Shown: piece by piece, positions 1 to 9,529 of the stretch
Layout: every line of letters begins with the position of its first letter
Numbering within the stretch: position 1 is the stretch's first letter
Assembly: GCA_943787575.1 (NCBI GenBank)
Contig: CALSMY010000015.1
Location: forward strand, 38,436 to 102,435
Reading direction: 5' to 3'
From: an uncultured Opitutales bacterium
GTDB lineage: Bacteria; Verrucomicrobiota; Verrucomicrobiia; Opitutales; Seribacteraceae
Length of the DNA: 64,000 nucleotides
The notes under the pieces: generated by a model
What the model was told of the DNA's origin: nothing
The model's input: the letters and a program-made list of their open reading frames with translations, nothing else
Database searches by the model: none
Translations under genes and position numbers: made by a program

Positions 1-1
1 C

Positions 2-601
2 CCGGATGAAGCAATCGGGTTAACCGCCCTCCAAAATATTCATGGCAAACTTGAGATCGTACAACTCAACGTGGATGAAGAGGAATCAGTAAGAAAATGC
101 TTTGATCGTTTGAACGAGCGAGGTGAAACAATTGATCGACTTTACAACAATGCTGGCATTATCGACTGGAAGGATTTAAGTGAAGTAAGTGCCGATTCAT
201 TCTCCAATATTCTACAAACCAATTTAAGGGGTGCATTTCTGGTGCTGCGCCATAGCGTATGCTGCATGAAAAGATCACATAACGCGTGGATATACAATAT
301 GTCATCCCGCCTAGGATCGATTGAGCTTCGTGGAAACACCCAACTAGGTGGGGCTATCGCTTACCAATGTTCCAAGGCTGGATTGAATATGTTGACCAAG
401 CAGGCGGCAATCGATCTTGCTGATTTTGGAATTAATGTAGTTTCTTTGAGCCCTGGTTGGGTCAAAACAGAAATGGGTGGAGAAGATGCAAAGTACGAAG
501 TCGCCGATTCGGTTGCGAAATTGATTACTGTAACCGACCAATTGGCCAGAGATAAAAATGGGGGATTTTTTGGCGAAGATGGAGGAGAAATTCCATGGTA
601 G
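2..601 (+). CDS. SDR-family oxidoreductase, 5' partial
   Basis: This is the C-terminal part of a short-chain dehydrogenase/reductase. The reading frame is open from base 2, so the gene starts before the window; the GTG at 71 is internal, because the upstream codons read as a normal SDR segment ending LEIVQLNV. Visible SDR signatures are the NNAG motif (YNNAG), an MSSR segment holding the catalytic-serine region, and the YxxxK pair (YQCSK), followed by LSPGWVKTEMGG, typical of the substrate-loop region. The NAD(P)-binding glycine motif lies outside the window. It resembles the C-factor/carbonyl-reductase-like branch, but the substrate cannot be read from the sequence. Its last bases overlap the start of the next gene. 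Confidence 0.88.
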   Translation, partial: PDEAIGLTALQNIHGKLEIVQLNVDEEESVRKCFDRLNERGETIDRLYNNAGIIDWKDLSEVSADSFSNILQTNLRGAFLVLRHSVCCMKRSHNAWIYNMSSRLGSIELRGNTQLGGAIAYQCSKAGLNMLTKQAAIDLADFGINVVSLSPGWVKTEMGGEDAKYEVADSVAKLITVTDQLARDKNGGFFGEDGGEIPW

Positions 602-864
602 AAATTAAAGGGAAAGAAAAACGGAACATTCGAGGGATTCTAAAAACAAGACCCATTGATTTGAGGGTGGGCAAGCGGGGATTAACTCATGAATTCATCC
701 GGGAATGTGAAAAAGTTTTAAATAAAGAATCGATGATCAAACTAGGTCTGCCTGCTGACAAGGAAGTGCAAAAGAAAATCATTGAACAATTCTCAAGCGA
801 AGTTTCTGCCCAGTGCATCGCAAAAGTAGGGAAAACCGTAGCTTTCTATCAGCCTCCTGAGTAA
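595..864 (+). CDS. YhbY/CRM-domain RNA-binding protein
   Basis: An 89-residue protein made of one CRS1/YhbY (CRM) domain, a family that binds RNA and in bacteria associates with pre-50S ribosomal particles. The hallmark GxxG loop is seen as GKRG near residue 27, followed by the helix that leads to MIKLGLP and a C-terminal strand ending GKTVAFYQPP, which matches the family's closing strand. The ATG at 595 has one of the few strong Shine-Dalgarno sequences in the window (GGAGGAG at 581-587) and overlaps the stop of the SDR gene by 7 bases, so the two are probably translationally coupled. A role in ribosome assembly is inferred from the family. Confidence 0.85.
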   Translation: MVEIKGKEKRNIRGILKTRPIDLRVGKRGLTHEFIRECEKVLNKESMIKLGLPADKEVQKKIIEQFSSEVSAQCIAKVGKTVAFYQPPE

Positions 865-874
865 ACCAAGTCCA

Positions 875-1360
875 TTGGAGGCTGGGGTGACTTGTCCAAA
901 GTTTTGCACCCTAGACCAGGCAGGCAAGAAGTGGGACAATCAGTCTCTCCGCGGGAAACGCTGCCTAATTTACTTTTATCCCCGCGACATGACTCCTGGT
1001 TGCACAACAGAAGCCTGTGGGCTCAAGGATTTATATATCGAATACAAAAAGTTAAATATCTTAATTTTGGGGGTCTCCACAGACGGAGAAAAGTCTCATC
1101 GCAAATTTATTGGCAAGTATGATCTGCCCTTCCCTCTTTTGATTGATGAAGATCATAAAATGTCTGAGGCCTTTGGAGTGTGGGGTGAGAAAAAATTTAT
1201 GGGTAAAACCTTTAATGGTATTCACCGAATGAGTTTTCTTTTAGGCAAAAGTGGTAAAATTGAAAAGGCCTACCACAGAGTAAAACCTGCCGAGCATGCA
1301 AGGCAGGTATTGAACGACATTTCAAACCAGGACGAAAACGACCCAAGTATCCTTGCTTAG
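875..1360 (+). CDS. bcp: Thioredoxin-dependent peroxiredoxin, Bcp/PrxQ type
   Basis: A 161-residue AhpC/TSA-family peroxidase that reduces hydrogen and organic peroxides using thioredoxin. The active-site segment reads FYPRDMTPGCTTEACGLKD near residues 35-52, with the peroxidatic cysteine (PGCT) and a second cysteine five residues on, the PrxQ/Bcp arrangement. The C-terminal half keeps the expected VSTDG, LPFPLLID and KxFMGKxFNGIHR segments. The start is taken as TTG at 875 because it aligns with the usual N-terminus; GTG at 889 is an alternative. Its TAG stop overlaps the stop of the convergent tpiA gene (shared bases 1357-1360), leaving no room for a terminator between them. Confidence 0.9.
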   Translation: MEAGVTCPKFCTLDQAGKKWDNQSLRGKRCLIYFYPRDMTPGCTTEACGLKDLYIEYKKLNILILGVSTDGEKSHRKFIGKYDLPFPLLIDEDHKMSEAFGVWGEKKFMGKTFNGIHRMSFLLGKSGKIEKAYHRVKPAEHARQVLNDISNQDENDPSILA

Positions 1361-2121
1361 GCGGAAAGAGCCGCCTGTATAATATCGCAGAAGGATTTGG
1401 CCGACAGCGAAGCTCCACCGATTAAACCGCCATCAACATCAGGCTGAGCAAGAAGACCTGCTGCATTTTCAGGCTTCATTGAGCCGCCATAAAGAATTCG
1501 AATGGATGATGCCGCTGATTCACCAAAAATTTCGGACAAGACTTTCCTTACTTCTTGGTGTACTTCTTGAGCCATCTCGTCGGTTGCAGTTTTTCCAGTA
1601 CCGATTGCCCAAACCGGCTCATAGGCAACGACCAACAGGTCAAGTGCAGATGATGGATAATTGACTAATCCCTCGCGAACTTGAGATCCCACAACTTCCA
1701 TAGTTTTACCTGCTTCACGCTCCTCGAGTGTTTCACCAATGCAGAAAATGGGTCGTAGGTTTGCGTTTATCGCAGCGATAACCTTTGAGTTAATGGAGGC
1801 ATTGGTCTCTCCAAAATATTGCCGCCTTTCACTATGACCGAGGATTACATGTGAAACATAGAGTGAGCGAAGCATCTCCGCAGAAACCTCACCAGTAAAT
1901 GCACCAGATGGCTCGGCATGCATATTTTGCGCACCCAAATGAACTTCCGACTGCTCGACTTTGGAGGAAACAACAGGGAGAGAGGTAAAGGGCGGGCACA
2001 CACAAACCTGGACACTGGTCTGACTTCCAGTCAGCGAGTTAATTTCATCTACCAAGGAGGCAGATTCATCCGGCGTGAGGTTCATCTTCCAGTTTCCAGC
2101 GATAAGAAATTTTCGACTCAT
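1357..2121 (-). CDS. tpiA: Triosephosphate isomerase
   Basis: Interconverts dihydroxyacetone phosphate and glyceraldehyde 3-phosphate. The 254-residue TIM barrel is the normal length. The N-terminus reads KFLIAGNWKMN with the catalytic lysine; the GHSERR segment carries the catalytic histidine; VAYEPVWAIGTGK near residue 168 carries the catalytic glutamate; LYGGSMKPENA is the phosphate-binding region. The start at 2121 is preferred over the in-frame ATG at 2136 because it gives the canonical N-terminus; neither has a clear Shine-Dalgarno. It is the last gene of a gapA-pgk-tpiA block and lies 30 bases after pgk, so co-transcription is likely. Confidence 0.97.
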   Translation of the reverse strand: MSRKFLIAGNWKMNLTPDESASLVDEINSLTGSQTSVQVCVCPPFTSLPVVSSKVEQSEVHLGAQNMHAEPSGAFTGEVSAEMLRSLYVSHVILGHSERRQYFGETNASINSKVIAAINANLRPIFCIGETLEEREAGKTMEVVGSQVREGLVNYPSSALDLLVVAYEPVWAIGTGKTATDEMAQEVHQEVRKVLSEIFGESAASSIRILYGGSMKPENAAGLLAQPDVDGGLIGGASLSAKSFCDIIQAALSA

Positions 2122-2151
2122 AATAAAAAAGGGCAAAGGGGAAGCATTAAA

Positions 2152-3342
2152 TTATTGGTCCAGTATGGAAACGCCTGGCAACTCCTTACCTTCAAGGAAT
2201 TCAAGTGAGGCACCGCCACCGGTACTCATAAAGGTGACTTGGTCGGAATAGCCACTTCGCTTAATAGCCTTAACACTATCCCCACCACCAATAATTGAGG
2301 TGGCATTTCCTTCAGCCACTGCTTTGGCTACAGCGAAAGTTCCTTTGCTAGAACCCTCGATTTCGAAGACACCCATGGGGCCATTCCAAAGAACAGTTTT
2401 TGCCTTCGCGACTTCCTCTGCAAATAAAGCAATCGTTTTGGGGCCTGCATCGACACCCTCCCAACCATCTGGGATGTTACCTTCAACCACTTTGGTTTGC
2501 CCAAGAGTCTTGTTACCAAAATCAAGTGAGTCAGTGACAAGATAATCGACGGGAAGCATAAACTTAACGCCCTTTTCCTCGGCCTTCTTTAGTGCATTTC
2601 GAGCAAGTTCTACTTTATCAACTTCGCAAAGACTATCACCAACAGTCTGACCCATCGCCAAAGCAAAGGTGTAAGCCATTCCACCTCCAATGATAATGGT
2701 ATCTGCCTTATCAAGAAGACGATCAATCACGGTAATCTTATCGCTTACCTTGGCTCCGCCTAAAATAACAATGAATGGACGCTCAGGCGATTCAGTTTTA
2801 TTGCCAAGAAATTCGAGTTCTTTCTGAATCAGGTAACCAGCTGCTCGGTCTTCGATTAGTTCTGCCACACCATGGGTTGATGCGTGTGCACGATGAGCTG
2901 TACCAAATGCATCGTTCACATAAACATCAGCAAGCTTAGCTAAGGATTTAGCAAAGGCTGGGTCATTATCAGTCTCCCCCTTGTGGTAGCGCATGTTCTC
3001 GAGAAGAGCGATTTGACCAGAACTCATTGAGTTAACTGCATCCTCAACCTTTTCGCCCGTACAATCGTCCAGAAATAGCACAGGTAAACCAATAAGCTTA
3101 GCCAGGGCGGGAGCAACTGGAGCCAGGCTCATAGACGGAACTTTTTCTCCCTTCGGTCGCCCAAGGTGACTTGCCAGAACAACCTTGGCTCCAGACTCAG
3201 AAAGTTTTCGAATGGTGGGCAAGGCAGCGCAAATCCGAGTGTCATCTGTAATGGTACCATCGGAATCGAGTGGCACATTAAAGTCTACGCGAAGAAAGAC
3301 ACGCTTATCCTGTAAATCCAAATCGTCGATAGATTTGATCAT
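2152..3342 (-). CDS. pgk: Phosphoglycerate kinase
   Basis: Transfers phosphate between 1,3-bisphosphoglycerate and ADP in glycolysis and gluconeogenesis. The 396-residue length is standard. Seen are the [12 protein letters not shown] signature near the N-terminus, the substrate-binding SHLGRPKG, the ATP-domain GGAKVSDK, the WNGPMGVFE segment, and the C-terminal GGGDSVKAI and [13 protein letters not shown] motifs. Both lobes and the hinge are intact. It lies between gapA and tpiA on the same strand, matching the glycolytic order. The start context has no obvious Shine-Dalgarno, as for most housekeeping genes here. Confidence 0.98.
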   Translation of the reverse strand: MIKSIDDLDLQDKRVFLRVDFNVPLDSDGTITDDTRICAALPTIRKLSESGAKVVLASHLGRPKGEKVPSMSLAPVAPALAKLIGLPVLFLDDCTGEKVEDAVNSMSSGQIALLENMRYHKGETDNDPAFAKSLAKLADVYVNDAFGTAHRAHASTHGVAELIEDRAAGYLIQKELEFLGNKTESPERPFIVILGGAKVSDKITVIDRLLDKADTIIIGGGMAYTFALAMGQTVGDSLCEVDKVELARNALKKAEEKGVKFMLPVDYLVTDSLDFGNKTLGQTKVVEGNIPDGWEGVDAGPKTIALFAEEVAKAKTVLWNGPMGVFEIEGSSKGTFAVAKAVAEGNATSIIGGGDSVKAIKRSGYSDQVTFMSTGGGASLEFLEGKELPGVSILDQ

Positions 3343-3414
3343 AATGAGAAGATGGTAGGAAGTAGTACGAGAGCCATATTAGCCCGCGCCAGTATATTTA
3401 AGTAAAAAATGGTA

Positions 3415-4542
<1,128 letters not shown>

Positions 4543-4572
4543 TTAAGATGGGACTATATGAAGATTTGGAAA

Positions 4573-6180
4573 CTAAACTTTAACCCTATTTTCTGAGCTT
4601 ACTTTAAAATAAATGACCAAAGCGATCGAAAGTAGGCTGCAGATGTAAGCAAATTGATCACCCATTGATCCTAAACTTGGCATATTCGGTTGAGGAATGT
4701 TTACCTCGATCACCGCGGCTCCTTCAAAATAAACTCGATCCTGATCATCTAGTAAGACATCGCGAACGATCCCCCTTTGATCAATCCAGCCAGACCATCC
4801 CGCATTAGCACAACGCACGACCGGAACTCCATTTTCTGCCGCCCTCAAGACTGAATGGCTCGCATGTTGTTCGGCACAACCTTCTTCAGCGAACCAAGCA
4901 TCATTAGTGGATACAATTAATAACTCAGCACCTTGTTCCACTGCACTCCTGGACAGACTTGGGAAAATATCCTCATAGCAAATTAAAATTCCGGTCCTGA
5001 CCAAACCCGAAGTGTTTCCATCTCTGATAGGTAGGTCGAAAAGATAAACTTGATTCCCCGGAGAGAAGTTACCAACTGGACCGACCAACTTTTCCAGTCC
5101 GGGTATCACACCAAAGGGCTGCGGAACATACTCACCAAAAGGCACAAGTACCTGTTTAGCGTACCACTCAGGTTGCATCCCCTTCTCTGGGTCGATGTAG
5201 ACCATTGCATTGTAGGATGCCCCCTCCTCTCGAATCACTGAACCCGCAAGGATAGGAATGCCCGTCTTTCTTGCCAATTCCTCAACCCATACTCGATCGA
5301 GGTTCAATGGATAAGGGGTAGATGCCTCTGGCCAGAGAATGATATCAGGGGCCGCTAGGGATAAAAACTCGGTTTGTTTGCGCAAGGTATCTTTGTGCTC
5401 GGTTGCTCTTCCCTCTATCCATTTATTCAAGAGGTAAGGCTGACAAATACCTACTTTGAGAGTTTTATTGGCTCGAGCTAAACCTGATCCTCGATCGATA
5501 AAAAAAGGGTATATCATAAGGAACAGAAGTAGAATACCTAGGTACAGCTCAGGACAGATCGAACGGTTGAAAAAACCTACAGCCTGGCGCCTTCTGACAA
5601 ACAAATGATGCAGGTACGACCCAATACATAAATTGAAAAAGATTAGGAAGAATGACACTGCCCAACTTCCCGCAAAGAAGGCAGCTTGTAAGAGAATTGG
5701 CCTCTCCCATTGCGTAGCCGCGAGTGGACACCAGGGAAAGCCAAGAGTGAATAGGGTTCTTAGCCATTCAATGCTTACCCACAAGGCAGACAAGCCAACA
5801 ATAATGAGCAATCGCGAATTAAAATTCCCCTTTGAGAAACGGGGGTACCAGGCACGGGCAAATAAAAACCAAATTGACTGGTAGCAGGAGAGTAAAAAGG
5901 TAGCGGTACACATACCGCCAAAGCTCACATGCCTCATCCATCCTACCATAGCAATGTGATAGATCCACCCGGATATAAGCATGCAAATTAAAACTTTCCT
6001 AAAACTGGGCCGAAAGTGAATCCATATTAAAAAAGGAAGCAGAAATATATAAGCCGCCTCAGGTGTTTCCCGCGGGGCATGAGCCACCCAGAGCATCCCC
6101 ATGGGGACGGCACTGGCCAGGCAAGCCCAACCCCACTCGCGAAACCAGGCAGCAATGCTCAGTCGCTGAGAGTAAAACAT
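4573..6180 (-). CDS. lnt: Apolipoprotein N-acyltransferase
   Basis: The inner-membrane enzyme that adds the third acyl chain to the N-terminal cysteine of lipoproteins, needed for lipoprotein maturation in Gram-negative bacteria. The 535-residue protein has about six hydrophobic segments in its first 230 residues, then a periplasmic nitrilase domain. The Glu-Lys-Cys triad is visible: E285 in LWPEAST, K342 in AKQVLVPFGEYVP and C401 in CYEDIFPSLSR. The downstream STNDAWF and RAAENGVPVVRCANAGWSG segments are typical. It starts 10 bases after the stop of the tRNA-dihydrouridine synthase gene, so the two are probably one operon. Candidate substrates, several predicted lipoproteins, are encoded in this window. 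Confidence 0.95.
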   Translation of the reverse strand: MFYSQRLSIAAWFREWGWACLASAVPMGMLWVAHAPRETPEAAYIFLLPFLIWIHFRPSFRKVLICMLISGWIYHIAMVGWMRHVSFGGMCTATFLLSCYQSIWFLFARAWYPRFSKGNFNSRLLIIVGLSALWVSIEWLRTLFTLGFPWCPLAATQWERPILLQAAFFAGSWAVSFFLIFFNLCIGSYLHHLFVRRRQAVGFFNRSICPELYLGILLLFLMIYPFFIDRGSGLARANKTLKVGICQPYLLNKWIEGRATEHKDTLRKQTEFLSLAAPDIILWPEASTPYPLNLDRVWVEELARKTGIPILAGSVIREEGASYNAMVYIDPEKGMQPEWYAKQVLVPFGEYVPQPFGVIPGLEKLVGPVGNFSPGNQVYLFDLPIRDGNTSGLVRTGILICYEDIFPSLSRSAVEQGAELLIVSTNDAWFAEEGCAEQHASHSVLRAAENGVPVVRCANAGWSGWIDQRGIVRDVLLDDQDRVYFEGAAVIEVNIPQPNMPSLGSMGDQFAYICSLLSIALVIYFKVSSENRVKV

Positions 6181-6190
6181 AATCTAGTCC

Positions 6191-7270
6191 CTAACATGGA
6201 GAACCTGTTTCCCTTGGCCTCGAAATTATATCAGATAAAGGTTCAAGGTGCATAGGTTGTTCGGACCTGCCATTATCAAGCAGGAAATACTGGCAAACCC
6301 TATCAAGTTCAGATCGCGTTCGGGTTCTCCTCATTTGGAAAAGAAATTCGCCTTTTAAATCCACAGAAAGTCCAATGTAATTTAAGAATTTCTTCATTCG
6401 GGCAACCTGCTTTTCGTCAGTCATTGTATCTTTTGATAGTACATCGCAAAGTTGATTAATGTATAAATGTACATCTCCAAGGGTTGGCCGATCCATCTCC
6501 TCCCCATTCTGAAGTTGTCTAATTTGTTTAAAAATCCACGGATTTCGAATTGCGCTTCGTCCGATCATTACTCCTTTCGCACCTGTTTCATTTACCAGTT
6601 TCATCGCAGATCTTGCTGTATGAACATCTCCATTAAGTAAGACGGGGCAATCCATCTCTGTAACCGCTTGCTTGACATAATCGTACTGAGGTGTCTCTCG
6701 ATATCCACCCTTTACGGTTCGGGCATGAAGGCTGACCAGTTCGACCTCGTTTTGAGCAAAAACTTTCAATAGGCGACCAAAATTCTGATGGTCCTCAAAT
6801 CCAATTCTCGTTTTCACGGTAAGAGGACAACTGCAAGTATCTCGCAACACATTCAATACACGATCGATACGGTCGGGATCGCGCAATAATCCACCACCTA
6901 CATTTTTTCGGTATACCCTTGGAGCTGGGCAACCCAGGTTTAAGTCTATTCCAGCAATGCAATACTCTTGCAACTCCCTGGCGAATCGGGCGACATGCTC
7001 AAGGTCCTCACCGATTAGTTGGGCAAACACGGGCTTGCCTGATTTATTCTCAGTAATTGAGGAGAGTATACCAGGATCAATCCTGGCACTGGCATGGACA
7101 CGAAAATACTCGGTAAAAAACAAGTCAGGTGGACCAAAGCCTGCAATTAAGTTCATGAACGGAAGCCCGGTAACATCCTGCATAGGTGCAAGTGCAGTAG
7201 GGAAACCGACTTCAGGAAATAACCTTCCTAACGAGTCCGGCGAAACACCGGGAGTTAATGTTGCCAGCAT
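6191..7270 (-). CDS. tRNA-dihydrouridine synthase, DusB-like
   Basis: A flavoenzyme that reduces specific uridines in tRNA D-loops to dihydrouridine. The 359-residue protein begins its FMN barrel at ALAPMQDVTG and carries the active-site cysteine at residue 114 in LNLGCPAP, followed by NVGGGLLRDP. KTRIGFED, SLHARTVKGGY, LLNGDV and GVMIGRSAIRNPWIF are all expected Dus segments. The ATG at 7270 is preferred to the TTG at 7309, which would overlap the upstream gene by 29 bases. It lies between the bifunctional-nuclease gene (10-base gap) and lnt (10-base gap). Assignment to the DusB branch rather than DusA or DusC is by overall appearance only. Confidence 0.9.
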   Translation of the reverse strand: MLATLTPGVSPDSLGRLFPEVGFPTALAPMQDVTGLPFMNLIAGFGPPDLFFTEYFRVHASARIDPGILSSITENKSGKPVFAQLIGEDLEHVARFARELQEYCIAGIDLNLGCPAPRVYRKNVGGGLLRDPDRIDRVLNVLRDTCSCPLTVKTRIGFEDHQNFGRLLKVFAQNEVELVSLHARTVKGGYRETPQYDYVKQAVTEMDCPVLLNGDVHTARSAMKLVNETGAKGVMIGRSAIRNPWIFKQIRQLQNGEEMDRPTLGDVHLYINQLCDVLSKDTMTDEKQVARMKKFLNYIGLSVDLKGEFLFQMRRTRTRSELDRVCQYFLLDNGRSEQPMHLEPLSDIISRPRETGSPC

Positions 7271-7280
7271 TTTGGGCAAA

Positions 7281-7724
7281 TTATTCCTGCTTTCGCAGAA
7301 TTCGCTCAAGGATCTCTGTCATGTCCTCAACATTATCCATAACCTTTCGAGAAACATGGATAGGCTGGTCCATCTGCAATGCAAGGACAATAGAATCACT
7401 CGGGCGGGCGTCTAATTCAATGATTTTTTTCCCAAGCTCGTTTTCCATTTGTAAAATAATTCGGGCAAAAAAAGTACCCTCATCAACATCATTAATTAAT
7501 ACACGCTCGATTTTGGTCTCCAGTCCCTTCAGGATTAAACCGATTAAGTCATGAGTCAGGGGGCGCTCCTTTTTTACCTTGTTGATCGTCATATTTATTG
7601 CGTTCCCTATTGCAGGGTCTACATAGATGACGAAAGTTGTTTCATCGTTACCAAGGAAGATGGCACAACCATTAGAAGTGGGCATGACGCCCTTGACAGT
7701 TACGATAGATGTATCCTGATTCAT
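7281..7724 (-). CDS. Bifunctional nuclease family (DUF151) protein
   Basis: A 147-residue member of the DUF151/bifunctional nuclease family; some members have DNase and RNase activity, but most bacterial ones are uncharacterised. The family core is visible: VKGVMPTSNGCAIFLG at the N-terminus and the highly conserved LDARPSDSIVLAL segment near residue 107, followed by IHVSRKVMDN. The C-terminus adds a short acidic/basic helix (DMTEILERILRKQE). It is probably the first gene of a three-gene operon with the Dus enzyme and lnt, divergent from aroK with about 60 bases between the start codons. No catalytic residues can be assigned with confidence. Confidence 0.88.
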   Translation of the reverse strand: MNQDTSIVTVKGVMPTSNGCAIFLGNDETTFVIYVDPAIGNAINMTINKVKKERPLTHDLIGLILKGLETKIERVLINDVDEGTFFARIILQMENELGKKIIELDARPSDSIVLALQMDQPIHVSRKVMDNVEDMTEILERILRKQE

Positions 7725-7786
7725 CTTGTCATTATCGCTTTCGTTCCTTTGCTTCGCAAGAACTTATCTTTTTACAATCTTACAAT

Positions 7787-8314
7787 ATGAAAACAATCGA
7801 CCCCTCTCCCACCCCAAGATCCAACCTATACTTGGTGGGCTTGATGGGCACGGGAAAGAGTACACTTGGAAAGATGTTGGCACAAAATTTAGGCATGAGT
7901 TTCCTGGACTCCGACCAAGAAATTGAAAAAGTCGCCCAAATGAATGTATCTCAGATTTTTTCCAAAAAAGGTGAAGCACATTTCCGAAGTTTAGAAAAAG
8001 ATTTTATAAGTCATGGGCACCCGCAAGAAAATTGCCTGGTTGCTTGCGGGGGTGGCCTTTGCATTCCGCAAGGCATGATGGAAGCAATCAAAGAAAGGGG
8101 AAAGGTGGTTTGTCTTTGGGCATCAATTGCCACACTTGTTGAGCGAACAAGTTCTGACAAAACTCGCCCCTTATTGCAAAACACAAGCCCTCTAACCGCA
8201 CTTCAGGAATTATTAAACCAACGGGAAGAGAGATACAAAGAAGCGGACATAATTATAGAGACAGACGATCTTTCGCCCGCCGAAGTAGTTGAGTTAATCA
8301 TTTCCAAACTGTAA
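7787..8314 (+). CDS. aroK: Shikimate kinase
   Basis: Phosphorylates shikimate at the 3-hydroxyl in the chorismate pathway. The 175-residue protein has the Walker A motif GLMGTGKST at residues 18-26, the substrate/Mg-binding DSD at 41-43, a conserved FR (EAHFRSLE), the shikimate-binding CGGG at 87-90, and the lid arginine region TRPLLQ. The ATG at 7787 gives the normal N-terminus; longer in-frame extensions would run into the divergent DUF151 gene. A convergent thioesterase gene follows 20 bases downstream, so aroK appears to be transcribed alone. Confidence 0.95.
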   Translation: MKTIDPSPTPRSNLYLVGLMGTGKSTLGKMLAQNLGMSFLDSDQEIEKVAQMNVSQIFSKKGEAHFRSLEKDFISHGHPQENCLVACGGGLCIPQGMMEAIKERGKVVCLWASIATLVERTSSDKTRPLLQNTSPLTALQELLNQREERYKEADIIIETDDLSPAEVVELIISKL

Positions 8315-8334
8315 TTCAACTTGGCTGATGTTCT

Positions 8335-8751
8335 TCAATCTTCCGGGGAATCAATAAAGTGCTTGTTTGCTTTATCGAGAAAATCTCTGGGGGGCTTGAT
8401 TAATTTACCCTCCTCATTCACAAAGGCGTGCGAAGTTGCCCCCTTGGCGAGTAATTCCTCATTCCTTCTAACCTCGTAAAATATTTCAATGCGGGCGAGT
8501 GGTGAAGTATTAATAAGAGCAGTCACTTGCAGGCGATCGTCAAATTTAGCCGGTTTGATAAACCGGGCTTCGCAGGTTAGCACAGGCAGTAGGAATCCAC
8601 TTTTCTCCAATTCTTGATAGGGGCATTCCAGTTGGTCGAGTAACTCAATTCTTGCGGACTCAAACCAAGTAAAGTAATTGCCATGGTAAACCACTCCCAT
8701 TTGATCCGTTTCCTGGTATCGTACCCTAACTTCAGTAATTGCTGATATCAT
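8335..8751 (-). CDS. Hot-dog acyl-CoA thioesterase, YbgC-like
   Basis: A small 4-hydroxybenzoyl-CoA-thioesterase-type hot-dog protein that would hydrolyse acyl-CoA thioesters. With the ATG at 8751 it has 138 residues, close to the family's usual length, and opens with VRVRYQETDQMGVVYHGNYFTWFESAR. That segment contains the active-site aspartate (ETDQMG) and the conserved HxNY block. The alternative ATG at 8793 adds 14 residues without family similarity. YbgC proteins often sit beside tol-pal genes, but none are visible here; the neighbour is a divergent membrane-anchored orphan, so the physiological substrate is open. Confidence 0.87.
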   Translation of the reverse strand: MISAITEVRVRYQETDQMGVVYHGNYFTWFESARIELLDQLECPYQELEKSGFLLPVLTCEARFIKPAKFDDRLQVTALINTSPLARIEIFYEVRRNEELLAKGATSHAFVNEEGKLIKPPRDFLDKANKHFIDSPED

Positions 8752-8804
8752 GAATCCAACTTTGCTAAACTCCCCCAACTCGCCAAGCCTCATTTAAGCA
8801 TCCC

Positions 8805-9407
8805 ATGTCACTAGGAAAAAAAGAAAGAAGAATAACCATTGCCATTGGCCTCATAATTGGGGTTACCGCATCATCCATGCTTGTGCGGCACGCACTTGAT
8901 ATTAAAAGTGAAAAGACCGCGCTTAGACCGGGTAATTATAAGTCATTACATACAGCGGTGGGAAATATTCCCTTCCCCCCTCTCCCTGAAACAGTTTCTA
9001 CTGCTGTCCCGAGTGGCATCGTTATCCATTATGAAGGAAATCGATCTTCCCTCTCTGGTTCCCATCTAAATAAAGTCAATTCATGGGTCATTGAAACTAC
9101 TGGTTCGTTCAGATCAGAAAGGTTGTTTATTTTGGCCGAGCAAGAATTGGAAAGTGCCAGCAATATTCAGCTTTTTCGTGCAGCGGAGATTTACACTCGG
9201 TTAAAAAACGACAACACATTGGATTCATTTAAAAAGTTATTAGATGAGGATGTTTTTCATATAATTGGTCGAAATCATTCAACCGATGAACTTATTGTAC
9301 AGTCGAGAAACTTTTCGCCCACCGATTTAGAAAAAGCTATCCGTTTCCTAACGGCGACTAACCTGGTAGCCAGCACCCGACTTCCCCCATGGGTATCTTC
9401 GCGTTAA
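8805..9407 (+). CDS. Uncharacterised membrane-anchored protein
   Basis: A 200-residue protein that I do not recognise. It starts with a short basic segment (KKERR), then one hydrophobic helix at residues 10-28, so it is probably anchored in the inner membrane with the rest in the periplasm. The remainder is soluble and mixed charge, with no repeats or cysteines. Residues 120-160 look helical (LFRAAEIYTRLKNDNTL) and resemble a tetratricopeptide-like helix pair only loosely. It precedes the tig-clpP-clpX operon by 122 bases but probably has its own transcript, since a good promoter lies in that gap. Confidence 0.7.
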   Translation: MSLGKKERRITIAIGLIIGVTASSMLVRHALDIKSEKTALRPGNYKSLHTAVGNIPFPPLPETVSTAVPSGIVIHYEGNRSSLSGSHLNKVNSWVIETTGSFRSERLFILAEQELESASNIQLFRAAEIYTRLKNDNTLDSFKKLLDEDVFHIIGRNHSTDELIVQSRNFSPTDLEKAIRFLTATNLVASTRLPPWVSSR

Positions 9408-9423
9408 TCTACTGTCTATCTCG

Positions 9424-9451
9424 TTGACCCTTGCCGAATCTTGCCTACTAT
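9424..9451 (+). promoter_or_regulatory. Candidate sigma70 promoter for tig-clpP-clpX
   Basis: TTGACC at 9424-9429 and TACTAT at 9446-9451 are separated by 16 bases, a close fit to the sigma70 consensus. It lies upstream of the trigger-factor gene and would give a leader of about 70 bases. That leader contains a 7-bp inverted repeat, ACGAAGT at 9466-9472 and ACTTCGT at 9484-9490, which could fold in the 5' UTR or end the upstream transcript. Assigned by eye only. Confidence 0.45.
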
Positions 9452-9529
9452 TGATCCCTTATTTTACGAAGTTAGTTAAACACACTTCGTTCTTATTCAT
9501 AAATCCGAAAACCAAGTACTGAAACCATC

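Noticed and set aside
1360..1375. GGCGG/CCGCC hairpin just after bcp as a terminator
   Set aside because: It lies within the 3' end of the tpiA coding sequence and is not followed by a T run.
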